Source: an uncultured Schlesneria sp.
GTDB taxonomy: Bacteria; Planctomycetota; Planctomycetia; Planctomycetales; Planctomycetaceae
Length of the DNA stretch: 33,441 nucleotides
Direction: 5' to 3'
Assembly: GCA_903871875.1 (NCBI GenBank)
Contig: CAIQIR010000051.1
Coordinates: 1 to 33,441, forward strand
Shown here: positions 15,607-24,605 of the stretch, piece after piece
Layout of the letters: each line of letters starts with the position of its first letter
How positions within the stretch are numbered: the first letter of the stretch is position 1
The notes under the pieces: model-generated
What the model was told of the DNA's origin: nothing
Database searches by the model: none
The model's input: the letters and a program-made list of their open reading frames with translations, nothing else
Made by a program: the position numbers and the translations under genes

Positions 15607-16590
15607 TTAGTAACGAGCCACTTCGCTGGAGAGTGAACTGTCCAATCGAGGCTTGGCAGGCGTCTTGTTCGACTTGGCGAGAGAGATTCTCGCTGATTTC
15701 GCGCTAACTTGAACACGTTCCCGCGGAGCAACCGCTTGAGTGGTCACACGATCATCCAAACGCAGGGCCTGAGGTTCCGTTTCGGATCCCGACGGCGTGT
15801 TGTTGCTTGGAGTCGTGGGTTTGTCTTTGCCATCGACAGGGGGATTGATTTCGATTTTCCGGCGATCCTGCTCGTCCAACAGATTGTTGTCGGGAGCGGG
15901 TGCACGGCGTGGCGATTTGAACGGGTCGGCCGACGGTTGATCAGAATCGAAGGTTTGGCTCTTCAGTCCACCGCGTGGCAGTACCGGCTCTTCACGCAGT
16001 CCATCGCGACTGTGGCTGTAAGTTGTATTTTGTCGGGAATAGGGCGTCGGGGTGTAGATATCGGGATGTTGTTTTAGCAGGAACCGCTGCATCTCTTTCT
16101 GATTGTGTTCCAGCTCGTCCAATCGATGCAGAACCTCTCGCGACGTGGCCGCATTGTTGTTGTAATCAGGGGTTGGTGTCACCGAGCCAGATGAACCGTA
16201 TCCGGCGGTTGTCGGTGCCGAATTCGTGGTGCAGTTGGAGCAGGAACCACTCGAGCAGTTTCCCGACGCACAATTTCCCGACGAGCAGCCTCCGGAACTG
16301 CAACCGCAAGAAGAACAACAAGAAGCGCAGCAATTGTTGGCGTAGTAGCTGGTCGAGGCGTAGGGAGCGTAGTAACTGGTGTAAGGAGTGTAGAAGCTCG
16401 AGTACGAGCTGCCGTAACCCCCATATCCGTAGCTGGACGGAGCCGGAACATAGCCCGTGTACCAGTCGAGCTGGTTAAAAACCGCATTGTAAATACAAGG
16501 GATTGCACTAGCGTGACTTTCGTCCGGTGCGGCCATGGAAAAGCCGAGCGCTGAACCCAACAACAGGACATATCGCGTTAGACGAGTCAT
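15607..16590 (-). CDS. Secreted Tyr/Ser/Cys-rich protein with cysteine-repeat cluster
   Basis: 327 residues, ATG at 16590. The N-terminus, MTRLTRYVLLLGSALGFSMA followed by APDESHASA, is a signal peptide. Residues about 45-85 are a Tyr/Ser/Gly-rich low-complexity stretch. Residues 87-120 hold eleven cysteines, five of them spaced exactly five residues apart (97, 102, 107, 112, 117) in a C-S/A-S-G-x pattern. Residues about 147-175 (REVLHRLDELEHNQKEMQRF) form a short coiled coil, followed by a charged, Pro-rich tail. No enzyme domain is seen. A surface or cell-wall protein held by disulfides would fit; planctomycete cell envelopes are known to contain Cys-rich proteins. Confidence 0.75.
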   Translation of the reverse strand: MTRLTRYVLLLGSALGFSMAAPDESHASAIPCIYNAVFNQLDWYTGYVPAPSSYGYGGYGSSYSSFYTPYTSYYAPYASTSYYANNCCASCCSSCGCSSGGCSSGNCASGNCSSGSCSNCTTNSAPTTAGYGSSGSVTPTPDYNNNAATSREVLHRLDELEHNQKEMQRFLLKQHPDIYTPTPYSRQNTTYSHSRDGLREEPVLPRGGLKSQTFDSDQPSADPFKSPRRAPAPDNNLLDEQDRRKIEINPPVDGKDKPTTPSNNTPSGSETEPQALRLDDRVTTQAVAPRERVQVSAKSARISLAKSNKTPAKPRLDSSLSSEVARY

Positions 16591-16660
16591 TGTGACACTT
16601 TCTCGCAGAAATTCTCACATAGAACAGTCGTAAGCGCCCGAACCTCCGTGACGCCGACTA

Positions 16661-16686
16661 TCCAAAAATGCGGATCCCACCGCATT
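16661..16686 (-). terminator. Likely intrinsic terminator
   Basis: In the minus direction AATGCGG (16686-16680) pairs perfectly with CCGCATT (16673-16667) around TGGGAT, and the stem runs into TTTTTGG. It lies 146 nt past the stop of the small gene at 16832-17218 and upstream of the Cys-rich protein gene, as expected for a terminator separating the two. Confidence 0.5.
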
Positions 16687-16831
16687 GCCCTCAATATCTC
16701 ACTTCACTATCTAATCCCTTTTAACGCTGCAGACCAAGCCATGTCAACGAGCCACGATTTCAGAATCGTAGATTTGGTGATGAATCGGTGCCACGGTCTT
16801 CCTGACCGGTAAAGTCCGATGAATTTCAATC

Positions 16832-17218
16832 TCAACACCGTCGGACGGCTGTAATTTCGTCGATGGAAAACGGCCCGATTTCACCAGCGATTTCTGTGCC
16901 TTCGTCAGAGCTCCAGATGAACAATTGTCCCCGCAGGCTTTTCCGCGCATCGGGGAAACCGCGAAAGCGGCGACCATCGTGCAATTCGACGGTTACCGGC
17001 GAGGTTTCCTCGATCCCTAAACTCTCGTGGATCAATTCCGGAAACCGCGACCAGGCCCATAGCCAGAGAGTCTTGTCGGGGGAGATTTTACCGGCGATGT
17101 CCAACCAGTCTGGCTCGGCTTTCAACAGATCGGCTCGGCGACTGCGCTGGCACCACGGCCGCAGCACCGTATTGATCCACTCTTTTCGGGCAGAAACCAG
17201 TTCTTCGAATGAATTCAT
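16832..17218 (-). CDS. Small protein of unknown function
   Basis: 128 residues from ATG 17218 with AGGT 8 nt upstream; the frame is open to 17311 but the preceding part looks non-coding. It starts MNSFEELVSARKEWINTVLRP and contains an acidic/Trp-rich segment (WLWAWSRFPELIHESLG). A small beta-rich part follows (TVELHDGRRFRGFPDA, then FIWSSDEG), ending ITAVRRC. No family is recognised. No signal peptide or membrane segment is visible, so it is probably cytoplasmic. The closest downstream structure is a terminator-like hairpin at 16661-16686. Confidence 0.6.
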   Translation of the reverse strand: MNSFEELVSARKEWINTVLRPWCQRSRRADLLKAEPDWLDIAGKISPDKTLWLWAWSRFPELIHESLGIEETSPVTVELHDGRRFRGFPDARKSLRGQLFIWSSDEGTEIAGEIGPFSIDEITAVRRC

Positions 17219-17332
17219 GGGCGATACCTGCATCCAAAATGACCGGGGCCAGGCCGACACCGGGCGGAAATTTCGCGGGTCAAAAGGAGAAATGGCCATC
17301 GGATCATACACGACTGAAGACCCATTGGCGCG

Positions 17333-17374
17333 GCCGACTTAAGCCGTTTACGCACACCGAAGTCGGCGTAAATT
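17333..17374 (+). promoter_or_regulatory. Inverted repeat and weak promoter before the TolC-like gene
   Basis: GCCGACTT (17333-17340) and AAGTCGGC (17360-17367) are a perfect 8-bp inverted repeat 19 bp apart. Between and beside them lie a possible -35 TTTACG (17347-17352) and -10 TAAATT (17369-17374), 16 bp apart, each matching four of six consensus bases. The region separates two divergent genes, so the repeat may be an operator. Confidence 0.35.
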
Positions 17375-17512
17375 AGAGACAAAAACTGATATAGACCATT
17401 GGGGGGCCGTTTGTTACTTTTCGATCCAACTCGGCAACTCTCCCAGCCGTGTGAATCATTTCAATTCGATCCAATTTCCCAACCCCACAATTCTATCAGG
17501 ACGACCGACACC

Positions 17513-19723
17513 GTGCCGGATCTCGTCAGGACTGCGCGTCCAACTCTAGGCCTTGCCGGCCTGGCAGCGGTAACGTGCGCCCTGATGGTGGCGGGCTGTG
17601 CCTCGTGGATCGGGACGGAACCTGTTCATCGAAATAAGATTGTCGATCATTACAATCGACTGGCCGCCAGCGTGGCCCAGCTGGATCCCCATGTTCAGTC
17701 ACCCGAAGAAGCACCCTCGCTTGGGGTTGGGCGCGAACTGATTGCACCCAGACCGGAAGATCGTTGGCCGCTGTCGCTGGCCGATGCCCTGCGACTGGGG
17801 CTCCAAAACAACACGATCATTCGCCAGAACGCGCAGTTCATGTCGCCGAATAACCCGGTAATGCGCAGTCCCGATCAGGTGGCCTCGGTCTATGACTCGG
17901 TTATTCAAAACGCCGGCGTGCTGTTTGGTTCGCGCGGTGTTGACGCGGCGCTGTCGGACTTCGACCCCCGCCTGACCGTGACCATGAAGTCGGGCGAAGA
18001 CATCACCGTGGATAACACCACAAATCTGGCCCCGCCCGGGCAACTGCTGGACAACAATTACACGCAGGTCCAATCGCGGCTGGAGCAATCGTTGTTGAGC
18101 GGCGGAGTGATCGCGCTCAACCAGAACTGGAATTATGGACTGAGCAACCAACCCCAGCAGTTGTTTAACTCGGCTTATACCGGCGTGCTCGGGCTGGAAT
18201 TCCGCCAGCCATTGTGGTCGGGCTCGGGTAAGTTCTTCACCTCGGTTGCGGGGCCTGCAAATCAACGGGCTCGCGGATTCAGCAATGTCAGCCAGGGTAT
18301 TGTTGTTGCGCATATCAATAAGCGATTGTCCGAAATCGATCTGCAAGAAAACCTGCAGAACCTGGCACGTGAAATCGGCGATATGTACTGGGATCTGTAC
18401 CAGAATTATCAGGACTACAACGCCGAACATGCGACCGCGCAGGTGGCCAAAGACCTGTGGGACCGCATGGCCAGCCGCGAATATCAGGAGTCGGGCGTCG
18501 ATGTGGCCCAGGCCGAGGACACCTACTTCGAAGCCAAAGGACGCGAGGAATTGGCCTTGTCGAACTTGTACCTCACCGAGGGCAAGTTCCGCCGATTGCT
18601 GCACTTGCCCATTGATGATCCTCGAGTGATCTATCCCTGCGATGTGCCACGAGAAAACGAATTAGAACTCAATCGTTCGATGTGCCTGTACGAGGCACTT
18701 GTCAATCGAATCGAATTGACACGACAGAAGACGAACCTGCATAGCCTGCAACTGCAATTGGAAGCGGCGAAGAAGTTGGTCGCTCCGAAACTCGACTTTA
18801 TTTCGGGCTATGCACTGAATGGGTTCGGCAACAACTTCTACAGTCCCCACAACAACGATGTCACGGGCAACGACTTCAACAGTGCCGTGTCAAATCTGTA
18901 TACCGGTAAAGAGACCAGTTGGAGTGCCGGGTTTGAATACTCGATTCCGCTGTGGTTGCGCCAAGAACGCGCTCAGGTACGTCAGCTTGAGTTCCGCATT
19001 TTGAAGGCCAAGATGGCCCTGGCGATTCAAGAGGACGAAATTGCGCATGAGCTGAATACGGTCATGATGACCATCAAACGCGCGCAATCGATCTCGAAAA
19101 TCGCCCGCAGTCGCTTATTGGCGGCCAGGAAACGCGTTTTTGCGGCTCAATCAGCGTATGAAGGAGGATTCAAAAACGCGGACTTATATCTGCGAGCTCT
19201 CACCAGCCAATCTCAAGCTCAAGTCGCTTATGCCCGCAGCATCACGGAATACAACAAGTCGCTTCGCGACCTCTTATTCCGCACGGGACGCCTGTTGCCG
19301 GCCGATGGCATTTCGATCATGGGCATCGATGGGCTGCCACTGATGTCTCCGGCCAACCCGGAATTGCCATTCGATCAACTCGAGGTTCCCCCTTCTCCGG
19401 CCGATCCAAACAATTCGGTGGAACCTGTTCCCGACCTGCCCTCGCCTTCTGGCCCCGATTCCCCTGACGGTAAACCGGACGCGAAGCCCGGCCCGAAACC
19501 TCAGAAAAAGCCGTCTGTGGCTGAAACAGAAGGCAGTATTCTTTCCGCTTCGCCTGCGTCGTTCGATCTATCGCCGCCGCGTCTATTGGAAGAAGGTTCC
19601 CCCGAATCGTCCGACGAGTTGAAAATGGAACTGCCGCTCAAAATTCCAGAAGAGATTTCGGATCGAGAAGACGATTCCGAGGACATCGTCGTACCGGCAT
19701 CCGGAAGTCTCCAGACCCCATAG
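17513..19723 (+). CDS. TolC-like outer-membrane efflux lipoprotein
   Basis: 736 residues from GTG 17513, with AGGA 11 nt upstream. This start gives a lipoprotein signal ending in the lipobox VAGC with Cys29; the upstream open frame from 17399 looks non-coding. Two outer-membrane efflux (OEP) repeats follow, the first opening LSLADALRLGLQNNTIIR and the second in the middle around LEAAKKLVAPKLDFISGY, with long helical segments rich in Gln/Ala such as SQSQAQVAYARSITEYNKS. Such proteins form trimeric channels with an inner-membrane pump; no pump or adaptor gene is next to it. After about residue 640 there is an unusual tail rich in Pro, Asp, Ser and Glu that is not part of the fold. Confidence 0.88.
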   Translation: MPDLVRTARPTLGLAGLAAVTCALMVAGCASWIGTEPVHRNKIVDHYNRLAASVAQLDPHVQSPEEAPSLGVGRELIAPRPEDRWPLSLADALRLGLQNNTIIRQNAQFMSPNNPVMRSPDQVASVYDSVIQNAGVLFGSRGVDAALSDFDPRLTVTMKSGEDITVDNTTNLAPPGQLLDNNYTQVQSRLEQSLLSGGVIALNQNWNYGLSNQPQQLFNSAYTGVLGLEFRQPLWSGSGKFFTSVAGPANQRARGFSNVSQGIVVAHINKRLSEIDLQENLQNLAREIGDMYWDLYQNYQDYNAEHATAQVAKDLWDRMASREYQESGVDVAQAEDTYFEAKGREELALSNLYLTEGKFRRLLHLPIDDPRVIYPCDVPRENELELNRSMCLYEALVNRIELTRQKTNLHSLQLQLEAAKKLVAPKLDFISGYALNGFGNNFYSPHNNDVTGNDFNSAVSNLYTGKETSWSAGFEYSIPLWLRQERAQVRQLEFRILKAKMALAIQEDEIAHELNTVMMTIKRAQSISKIARSRLLAARKRVFAAQSAYEGGFKNADLYLRALTSQSQAQVAYARSITEYNKSLRDLLFRTGRLLPADGISIMGIDGLPLMSPANPELPFDQLEVPPSPADPNNSVEPVPDLPSPSGPDSPDGKPDAKPGPKPQKKPSVAETEGSILSASPASFDLSPPRLLEEGSPESSDELKMELPLKIPEEISDREDDSEDIVVPASGSLQTP

Positions 19724-19770
19724 GCGAATGCCTGTCAGTCGAGAGCCCATTGGGGAAAAGAGCCTGCAAA

Positions 19771-19808
19771 GGACATCCGACTCAGGTCGTCTCGGGACGG
19801 ACATCCGA
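19771..19808. repeat. Short direct repeat after the TolC-like gene
   Basis: GGACATCCGA occurs at 19771-19780 and again at 19799-19808 in the 247-bp gap between the TolC-like and VWA genes. No gene or clear terminator is seen in that gap. Confidence 0.35.
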
Positions 19809-19970
19809 TTTCTGCTCGCTTCTTTCCCCGGGCCTACTTCCTCTCAGGCCAATTCCCTTCATGAATCGTCCCGGATCTTCGTCGGCTGCTGAGTGAAAAG
19901 TGGCCGCTCTCCACGTACACTAACGGTCGTCCGTGGTCACGATTTTTTCGTCCCTTGCGATCTGTAGCCT

Positions 19971-22403
19971 ATGTCGTTGATGCACCCCGCGTTGTTGGCC
20001 GGATTGGGATTGGCCATCATCCCTGTCTTGCTGCATCTGATGCTGCGAGCCAAGCCCAAGCGGTTAATTTTTCCTGCCCTGCGATTAATCCAGCAAAGCC
20101 GTCGGCAGAATGTCCGGCGATTGCAGCTGCGCCACCTGTGGTTGCTGTTGCTGCGCGTGTTGGTCATCGCGCTCATCGCGCTCGCGCTCACACGACCGTC
20201 ACTGCCTGCGGCGAATTATTCGCTGGTCTGGTACGAATGGGCCACGTTGTTCGCCATCCTGGGGATTGCGCTGGGCGCCTATTTCGGCGTGCTCGCCTGG
20301 TGGAAACGGCGACATTGGCCACGACATCAAATCTTGACGCGTCGAACGGTACTCCGCGGCAGCCTCGGTTTGGCGACATGCTTGCTGCTGCTATTGGGAG
20401 TTGGCTGGCCCTACGCTCGACGCGTCGCGGCCGAGATCAAATCTCCCGCGCCCAAGTTCGTGGGCAACATCCCCGTGGCGGCCGTGTTTCTGTTCGATAC
20501 CAGTCCGAGCATGACCTATCGAGAAGGCAATCAAACTCGACTGCAGCTGGCGCAGCAGATCGCCCGTGACCACCTCAGCCGTTTGCCCGCTGGAAGCAAG
20601 GTTGCGGTCACCGGTTCACAAGAAGCGGCATCGCCCCCCTTTTCGCTGGATTTGCAGGCGGCGCGCAGCAAGATCGACGCGCACGAGATTAAGGCAGGCG
20701 GCCTTGCCTTGAATGAGCGACTTCGCACGGTGCTGTTAGCTCAGGAAGAGGATCGGCGACGCGTCACGGCCGAACAATCCGGCACCGATGAAAATCGCAA
20801 CGATCGTTATGTGCGTGAAATCTACCTGTTCACGGATCTGGCTCGATCGGGTTGGCGAGAAGAAACATCAAGTCTGCTGCGTGATGAACTGAAACGCCTC
20901 GATTTCGTCTCGGTCTATTTGATCGATGTCGGCGAGATGAACCCCACCAATGTCGGAATCGCCAATGTGAGGCTGCTGCGCGAAACCATTCCCGCCGGTG
21001 GCACTTTGAAAATGGATGTGACGTTGTCCGCCATCGGCAATGTCAAACCGGAACAGACCATCGAACTGTTCTTAAGCGGTCCAGATGGCAAAATGGTCAA
21101 GAAAGGGCAGCAAACCACGACGGTCGAAGCGAGTGCCGAACGACGCTTGGCGTTTGAGGTTCCCAGCATCGTTGGTCGATATCAACAAGGTGAGGTTCGA
21201 ATCGTCGGTTCCGATCCCCTGTCGATCGACGATGTCGGCTATTTTACCGTTCAGACACTGCCGCCGTTGAAGGTTCTGGTCGTGGCAGAGACGCAAGAGG
21301 TCGCCAAATATTGGCAGACGCCGCTGGAATATATCGCCGCGGATAAGATCACCGATTTTCGTCCCGAGTTCCTGCCCAGTGGGCGATTGACGACCGCCGA
21401 ATTGAAATCCTTCGATGTCATTTGTCTGGTGAACGTCTCGGCGCTTGATGAAGCGACCTGGACGAGGTTGCACGATTACGTGGAGGCGGGGGGCGGGCTG
21501 AGCGTCTTTCTCGGGGCGAATAGCTCGGCTTCCAGTGAGGTTCGACGACGTGATCGGATCGATCCCGAAGCTTATAACGGCAAGGCCGCTCAATCGGTGC
21601 TGCCAGCGAAGTTGAAAGCATCGCTGTCCTTTTCGTCCGCCCAAACATTGGATCTGCGAAGTTCGCAACATCCGTTTCTGAAACGGCTGGACGACCTCAG
21701 CGCCTTGACGGAACTGGGCGCGATTGAGATCCAGCGCTACTGGTCGATCGAACCGCAAGAGGCGGGACTTATCATCGCCAAGTTTACCGATCCGCGGAAT
21801 TCGATCGCGCTCGTCGAACGACGTCTCGGTCAGGGTCGAGTGATGATGATGACGACCTCGATCGACAATCTTGAGTGGAACGACTTCCGGCGAAATCCCT
21901 GGACGCTGTTTTTTGCCGACCAGTTGATGCAGTACCTGTCGCGCCAAGCGTCTATGCACTGCAATTTTCTAGTGGGGGGCGAAATCGTCTTGCCGCTGGA
22001 TCGCGATCACAAAATGAAAAAGTACGTGCTTCGCATGCCCGATTTCAAGCAGCGAACACAAGAAATTCCCTCGGATCAATCGTCGCTGTTACTGCGGGAT
22101 CTGGTGACCGTGGGTTCCTACCAGGTCGATTCGGCCGAAGCGGACATCGATTATCACGCGGGGTTCAGTGTGGACCTTCCGCCGCGTGAAAGCGATCTGC
22201 GACGCATGGAGCCGCAGGATCTTGATTCGCTGCTGGGAGAAGGTCGCTATACCGTCAATCGCGATCCCAGTAGCCTCGAACGCAACGTGCAAACCGGGCG
22301 TCTTGGTCAAGAAATCTATAGCACCGTCGTGGCGTTCCTGATCGCCGTGTTTGCCCTGGAGCAGTTCACGGCGACCTGGTTCTATCGCACTGACGAAGCG
22401 TAA
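19971..22403 (+). CDS. BatA/VWA-type membrane protein
   Basis: 810 residues, ATG at 19971 (a second ATG in frame at 19980). It starts HPALLAGLGLAIIPVLLHLMLRAKPKRLIFPALRLI, written here as two parts: a membrane helix (HPALLAGLGLAIIPVLLHLM) and a basic segment typical of the BatA N-terminal domain. More membrane helices lie near residues 50-70, 80-105 and 130-147. A VWA domain follows with the metal-site motif DTSPSM and FLFDTS before it, then YLFTDLARSGW. The later part includes a class-I-glutaminase-like strand (FDVICLVNVSALDEATW, EAGGGLSVFLG), and a last membrane helix lies near the end (STVVAFLIAVFALEQF). Planctomycete relatives often sit next to MoxR and DUF58 genes; those are not here. 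Its function is unknown. Confidence 0.85.
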   Translation: MSLMHPALLAGLGLAIIPVLLHLMLRAKPKRLIFPALRLIQQSRRQNVRRLQLRHLWLLLLRVLVIALIALALTRPSLPAANYSLVWYEWATLFAILGIALGAYFGVLAWWKRRHWPRHQILTRRTVLRGSLGLATCLLLLLGVGWPYARRVAAEIKSPAPKFVGNIPVAAVFLFDTSPSMTYREGNQTRLQLAQQIARDHLSRLPAGSKVAVTGSQEAASPPFSLDLQAARSKIDAHEIKAGGLALNERLRTVLLAQEEDRRRVTAEQSGTDENRNDRYVREIYLFTDLARSGWREETSSLLRDELKRLDFVSVYLIDVGEMNPTNVGIANVRLLRETIPAGGTLKMDVTLSAIGNVKPEQTIELFLSGPDGKMVKKGQQTTTVEASAERRLAFEVPSIVGRYQQGEVRIVGSDPLSIDDVGYFTVQTLPPLKVLVVAETQEVAKYWQTPLEYIAADKITDFRPEFLPSGRLTTAELKSFDVICLVNVSALDEATWTRLHDYVEAGGGLSVFLGANSSASSEVRRRDRIDPEAYNGKAAQSVLPAKLKASLSFSSAQTLDLRSSQHPFLKRLDDLSALTELGAIEIQRYWSIEPQEAGLIIAKFTDPRNSIALVERRLGQGRVMMMTTSIDNLEWNDFRRNPWTLFFADQLMQYLSRQASMHCNFLVGGEIVLPLDRDHKMKKYVLRMPDFKQRTQEIPSDQSSLLLRDLVTVGSYQVDSAEADIDYHAGFSVDLPPRESDLRRMEPQDLDSLLGEGRYTVNRDPSSLERNVQTGRLGQEIYSTVVAFLIAVFALEQFTATWFYRTDEA

Positions 22404-22427
22404 GGATCCTTGGCGTCGCCGCGGTTC

Positions 22428-24362
22428 CTACAACACGATCGACGATTTGCTGCGGGCGAGTTCTTCCATAAACCGCATGGCGCGATTCGTGGTCTCTTCC
22501 ACATCCGGAATCAAGCCATCCAGGATCAGGGCGTTGGCATACAGTTGTCGGCCGCAGTCGCGAATGAATTCGTCGTTGTCCGAATTTCCGCTCAGCTCGC
22601 ACAGTCGCTCCACCAGGCCAGCATGGGGATTCACTTCCATGATACGCTTGGGGGCTTCGTAATCCTTCATCGTATGGCTGAGCACTTTTTGTAGCTGGTT
22701 GCTCATGGTTCCCTGGGGGTTCACCAGACAGCAGGGGCTTTCGGTTAAACGTGATGATTCGCGAACGTCGCTGATTTTGTTATCCAGCGCACCGCGGAAC
22801 AGTTCCAGAATCCGCGTGAAGTTCTTGGGCTTGGGCTTCAGTGAATCGTCGTCGGCCGGCTTGGTTGATTCCGGGAACACGACGTCCGCCGAATCGATCG
22901 AGATCAGATCCTTGTCCTCGTACTTATGCAATTGCGTCAGTGCGAATTCATCGATGGGATCATCGAGGAACAACACTTCGAGTCCACGCTTGCGGAACGC
23001 TTCCAAATGCGGGTGACGCGACAGTGCATCGAGATCGGGGCCGCTCAGATAGTAGATCTGATTTTGTCCTTCGACAGCGCGCTGGATGTAGGCGTCGAGA
23101 GACACGGCCGGGATCTTCGGCTGGTCGCTGGTGCTGCCTGTCAGGATTGGGGTCTGATCGACGGTATGTGTCGAATGGAATCGCATCAACTTCGCGATCT
23201 TTTCGCGGTTTTCAAAGTCCTGTCCAATGCCGGTTCGCAAAATCGGGCCGAACTGCTGGTAAAACGTCTTGAACGTTTCGGGCTGTTCTTCGGCCAGGCT
23301 CGACAGATAGTCCAGCACTTTCTTGATCAGCACACGCTTAAGTTTGGGCAGTAGCTTGTGGTCTTGCAGCGTCTCGCGTGAGACGTTCAGCGGCAGATCG
23401 GCCGAATCCACCACGCCGTACAGGAATCGCAGATATTCGGGCAACAGGTCTCGGCAATCGTCCTGGACGAGAATTCGTTTCGCGCACAGGTTGATGCCGT
23501 GCTCGATTTGTCCGAATCCGAGCATCTCGAAATTCGACGGGGGGCAGTACAGAATCGAATGAAACTGAATCGGCGAATCGCTGGACAGGTGCAAATGCCA
23601 CAGCGGCTTTTCCTCCGAATGGTGCGTCAACCACTGGTAGAATCCGGTGTGTTGCTCGTCGGTGACCTGATTCTTCGGCTCGACCCAAATCGGCTTTTGC
23701 TCGTTCAGCGTATCCGAATCGAGCTTGATCGGGTGCGGCACGAAGGTCGAATACTTGCGGACGATAAATTTCAAGCGATGGGGATCAGTGAATTCCTCCA
23801 TCTCGTCCTTGAGGTGCAGCCGGATCTGAGCCCCTCGCGGGACATCCCCTTCGACGGGCGAAATCGTGAATCGGCCGGACCCGTCCGACTCCCAGCGCCA
23901 ACCCGTTTGTTCGCGGTAACTGCGCGTCACCACTTCGACCCGATCGGCCAGCATGAAGGCCGCGTAAAATCCGACCCCGAATTGTCCGATCAGCGACAGG
24001 TCAGCCGATGGAGCGGCTTCGCCTTCGGCTTTCGCTGCCAGGCTTCGCAGAAACTCTTTCGATCCGCTGTGCGCGATCGTGCCGAGGTTCTGCACCAGCT
24101 CGTCGTGGGTCAATCCGATGCCGTTATCGCGGATGACGAGCAGCTTGGCCTCTTTGTCCGGCTCAAGCGTGATCACCAGCGGGACGTTGTCCCGATACTG
24201 TTCCTCGGAAAGCTGGATGTGTCGCAACTTATTCAAGGAATCGGAGGCGTTGGAAATCAACTCGCGTAACGCAATTTCGCGATTCTGATAGAGCGAATGT
24301 GACAGAATGTGGAGGAGTTGTTTGATCTCTGTCTGAAACGTGAATTCCTGCGGCTGAGACAC
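22428..24362 (-). CDS. htpG: Molecular chaperone HtpG (Hsp90 family)
   Basis: 644 residues from GTG 24362, chosen because GGAG stands 6 nt upstream and the protein then starts SQPQEFTFQTEIKQLLHIL as in other HtpG proteins; the open frame above it is not protein-like. The ATP-binding motifs are intact: LRELISNASDSLNKLRH, LVIRDNGIGLTHDEL, LGTIAHSGSKEFL and GQFGVGFYAAFMLADRVEV. The middle domain has the catalytic-loop region SADLPLNVSRETLQ, and the C-terminal dimerisation part ends near LARSKSSIVL. The gene converges on the VWA gene with a 24-nt gap. No CIRCE element was found upstream, so its heat-shock control is not visible. Confidence 0.96.
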   Translation of the reverse strand: MSQPQEFTFQTEIKQLLHILSHSLYQNREIALRELISNASDSLNKLRHIQLSEEQYRDNVPLVITLEPDKEAKLLVIRDNGIGLTHDELVQNLGTIAHSGSKEFLRSLAAKAEGEAAPSADLSLIGQFGVGFYAAFMLADRVEVVTRSYREQTGWRWESDGSGRFTISPVEGDVPRGAQIRLHLKDEMEEFTDPHRLKFIVRKYSTFVPHPIKLDSDTLNEQKPIWVEPKNQVTDEQHTGFYQWLTHHSEEKPLWHLHLSSDSPIQFHSILYCPPSNFEMLGFGQIEHGINLCAKRILVQDDCRDLLPEYLRFLYGVVDSADLPLNVSRETLQDHKLLPKLKRVLIKKVLDYLSSLAEEQPETFKTFYQQFGPILRTGIGQDFENREKIAKLMRFHSTHTVDQTPILTGSTSDQPKIPAVSLDAYIQRAVEGQNQIYYLSGPDLDALSRHPHLEAFRKRGLEVLFLDDPIDEFALTQLHKYEDKDLISIDSADVVFPESTKPADDDSLKPKPKNFTRILELFRGALDNKISDVRESSRLTESPCCLVNPQGTMSNQLQKVLSHTMKDYEAPKRIMEVNPHAGLVERLCELSGNSDNDEFIRDCGRQLYANALILDGLIPDVEETTNRAMRFMEELARSKSSIVL

Positions 24363-24605
24363 GGTGGACTCCAAGACAATCAATGGCGAAAACGAGAGGA
24401 AACGGCAGTCGAAAGACCGACGAGGGTAGGAAAAGCAACTGGCGCGCCAGCCCGAAAGTTTGATAAAAACAGCTGTTTCTACCGAGTTTTGTGCCATTGC
24501 CCCGGCCCATGGGACTGCCATGTTGGCAGGCGGGGTTGGGCCACGCTGCTTGGAAAAACGCGAACGCTGTCGGGAACCGGATCGCCATTTCCTTCGGTTT
24601 CGGCG

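Noticed and set aside
15474-15731. Possible 85-residue minus-strand gene overlapping the end of the Cys-rich protein gene
   Set aside because: It overlaps the better-supported gene in another frame; only the part from 15474 to 15606 is free and it shows no known motif.
16744-16977. Possible frameshifted extension of the small unknown protein at 16832-17218
   Set aside because: The other frame continues to 16744, but the main frame ends cleanly and nothing shows that the extra part is protein.
24363-24605. CIRCE or other heat-shock element upstream of htpG
   Set aside because: No TTAGCACTC/GAGTGCTAA repeat was found in the gap.
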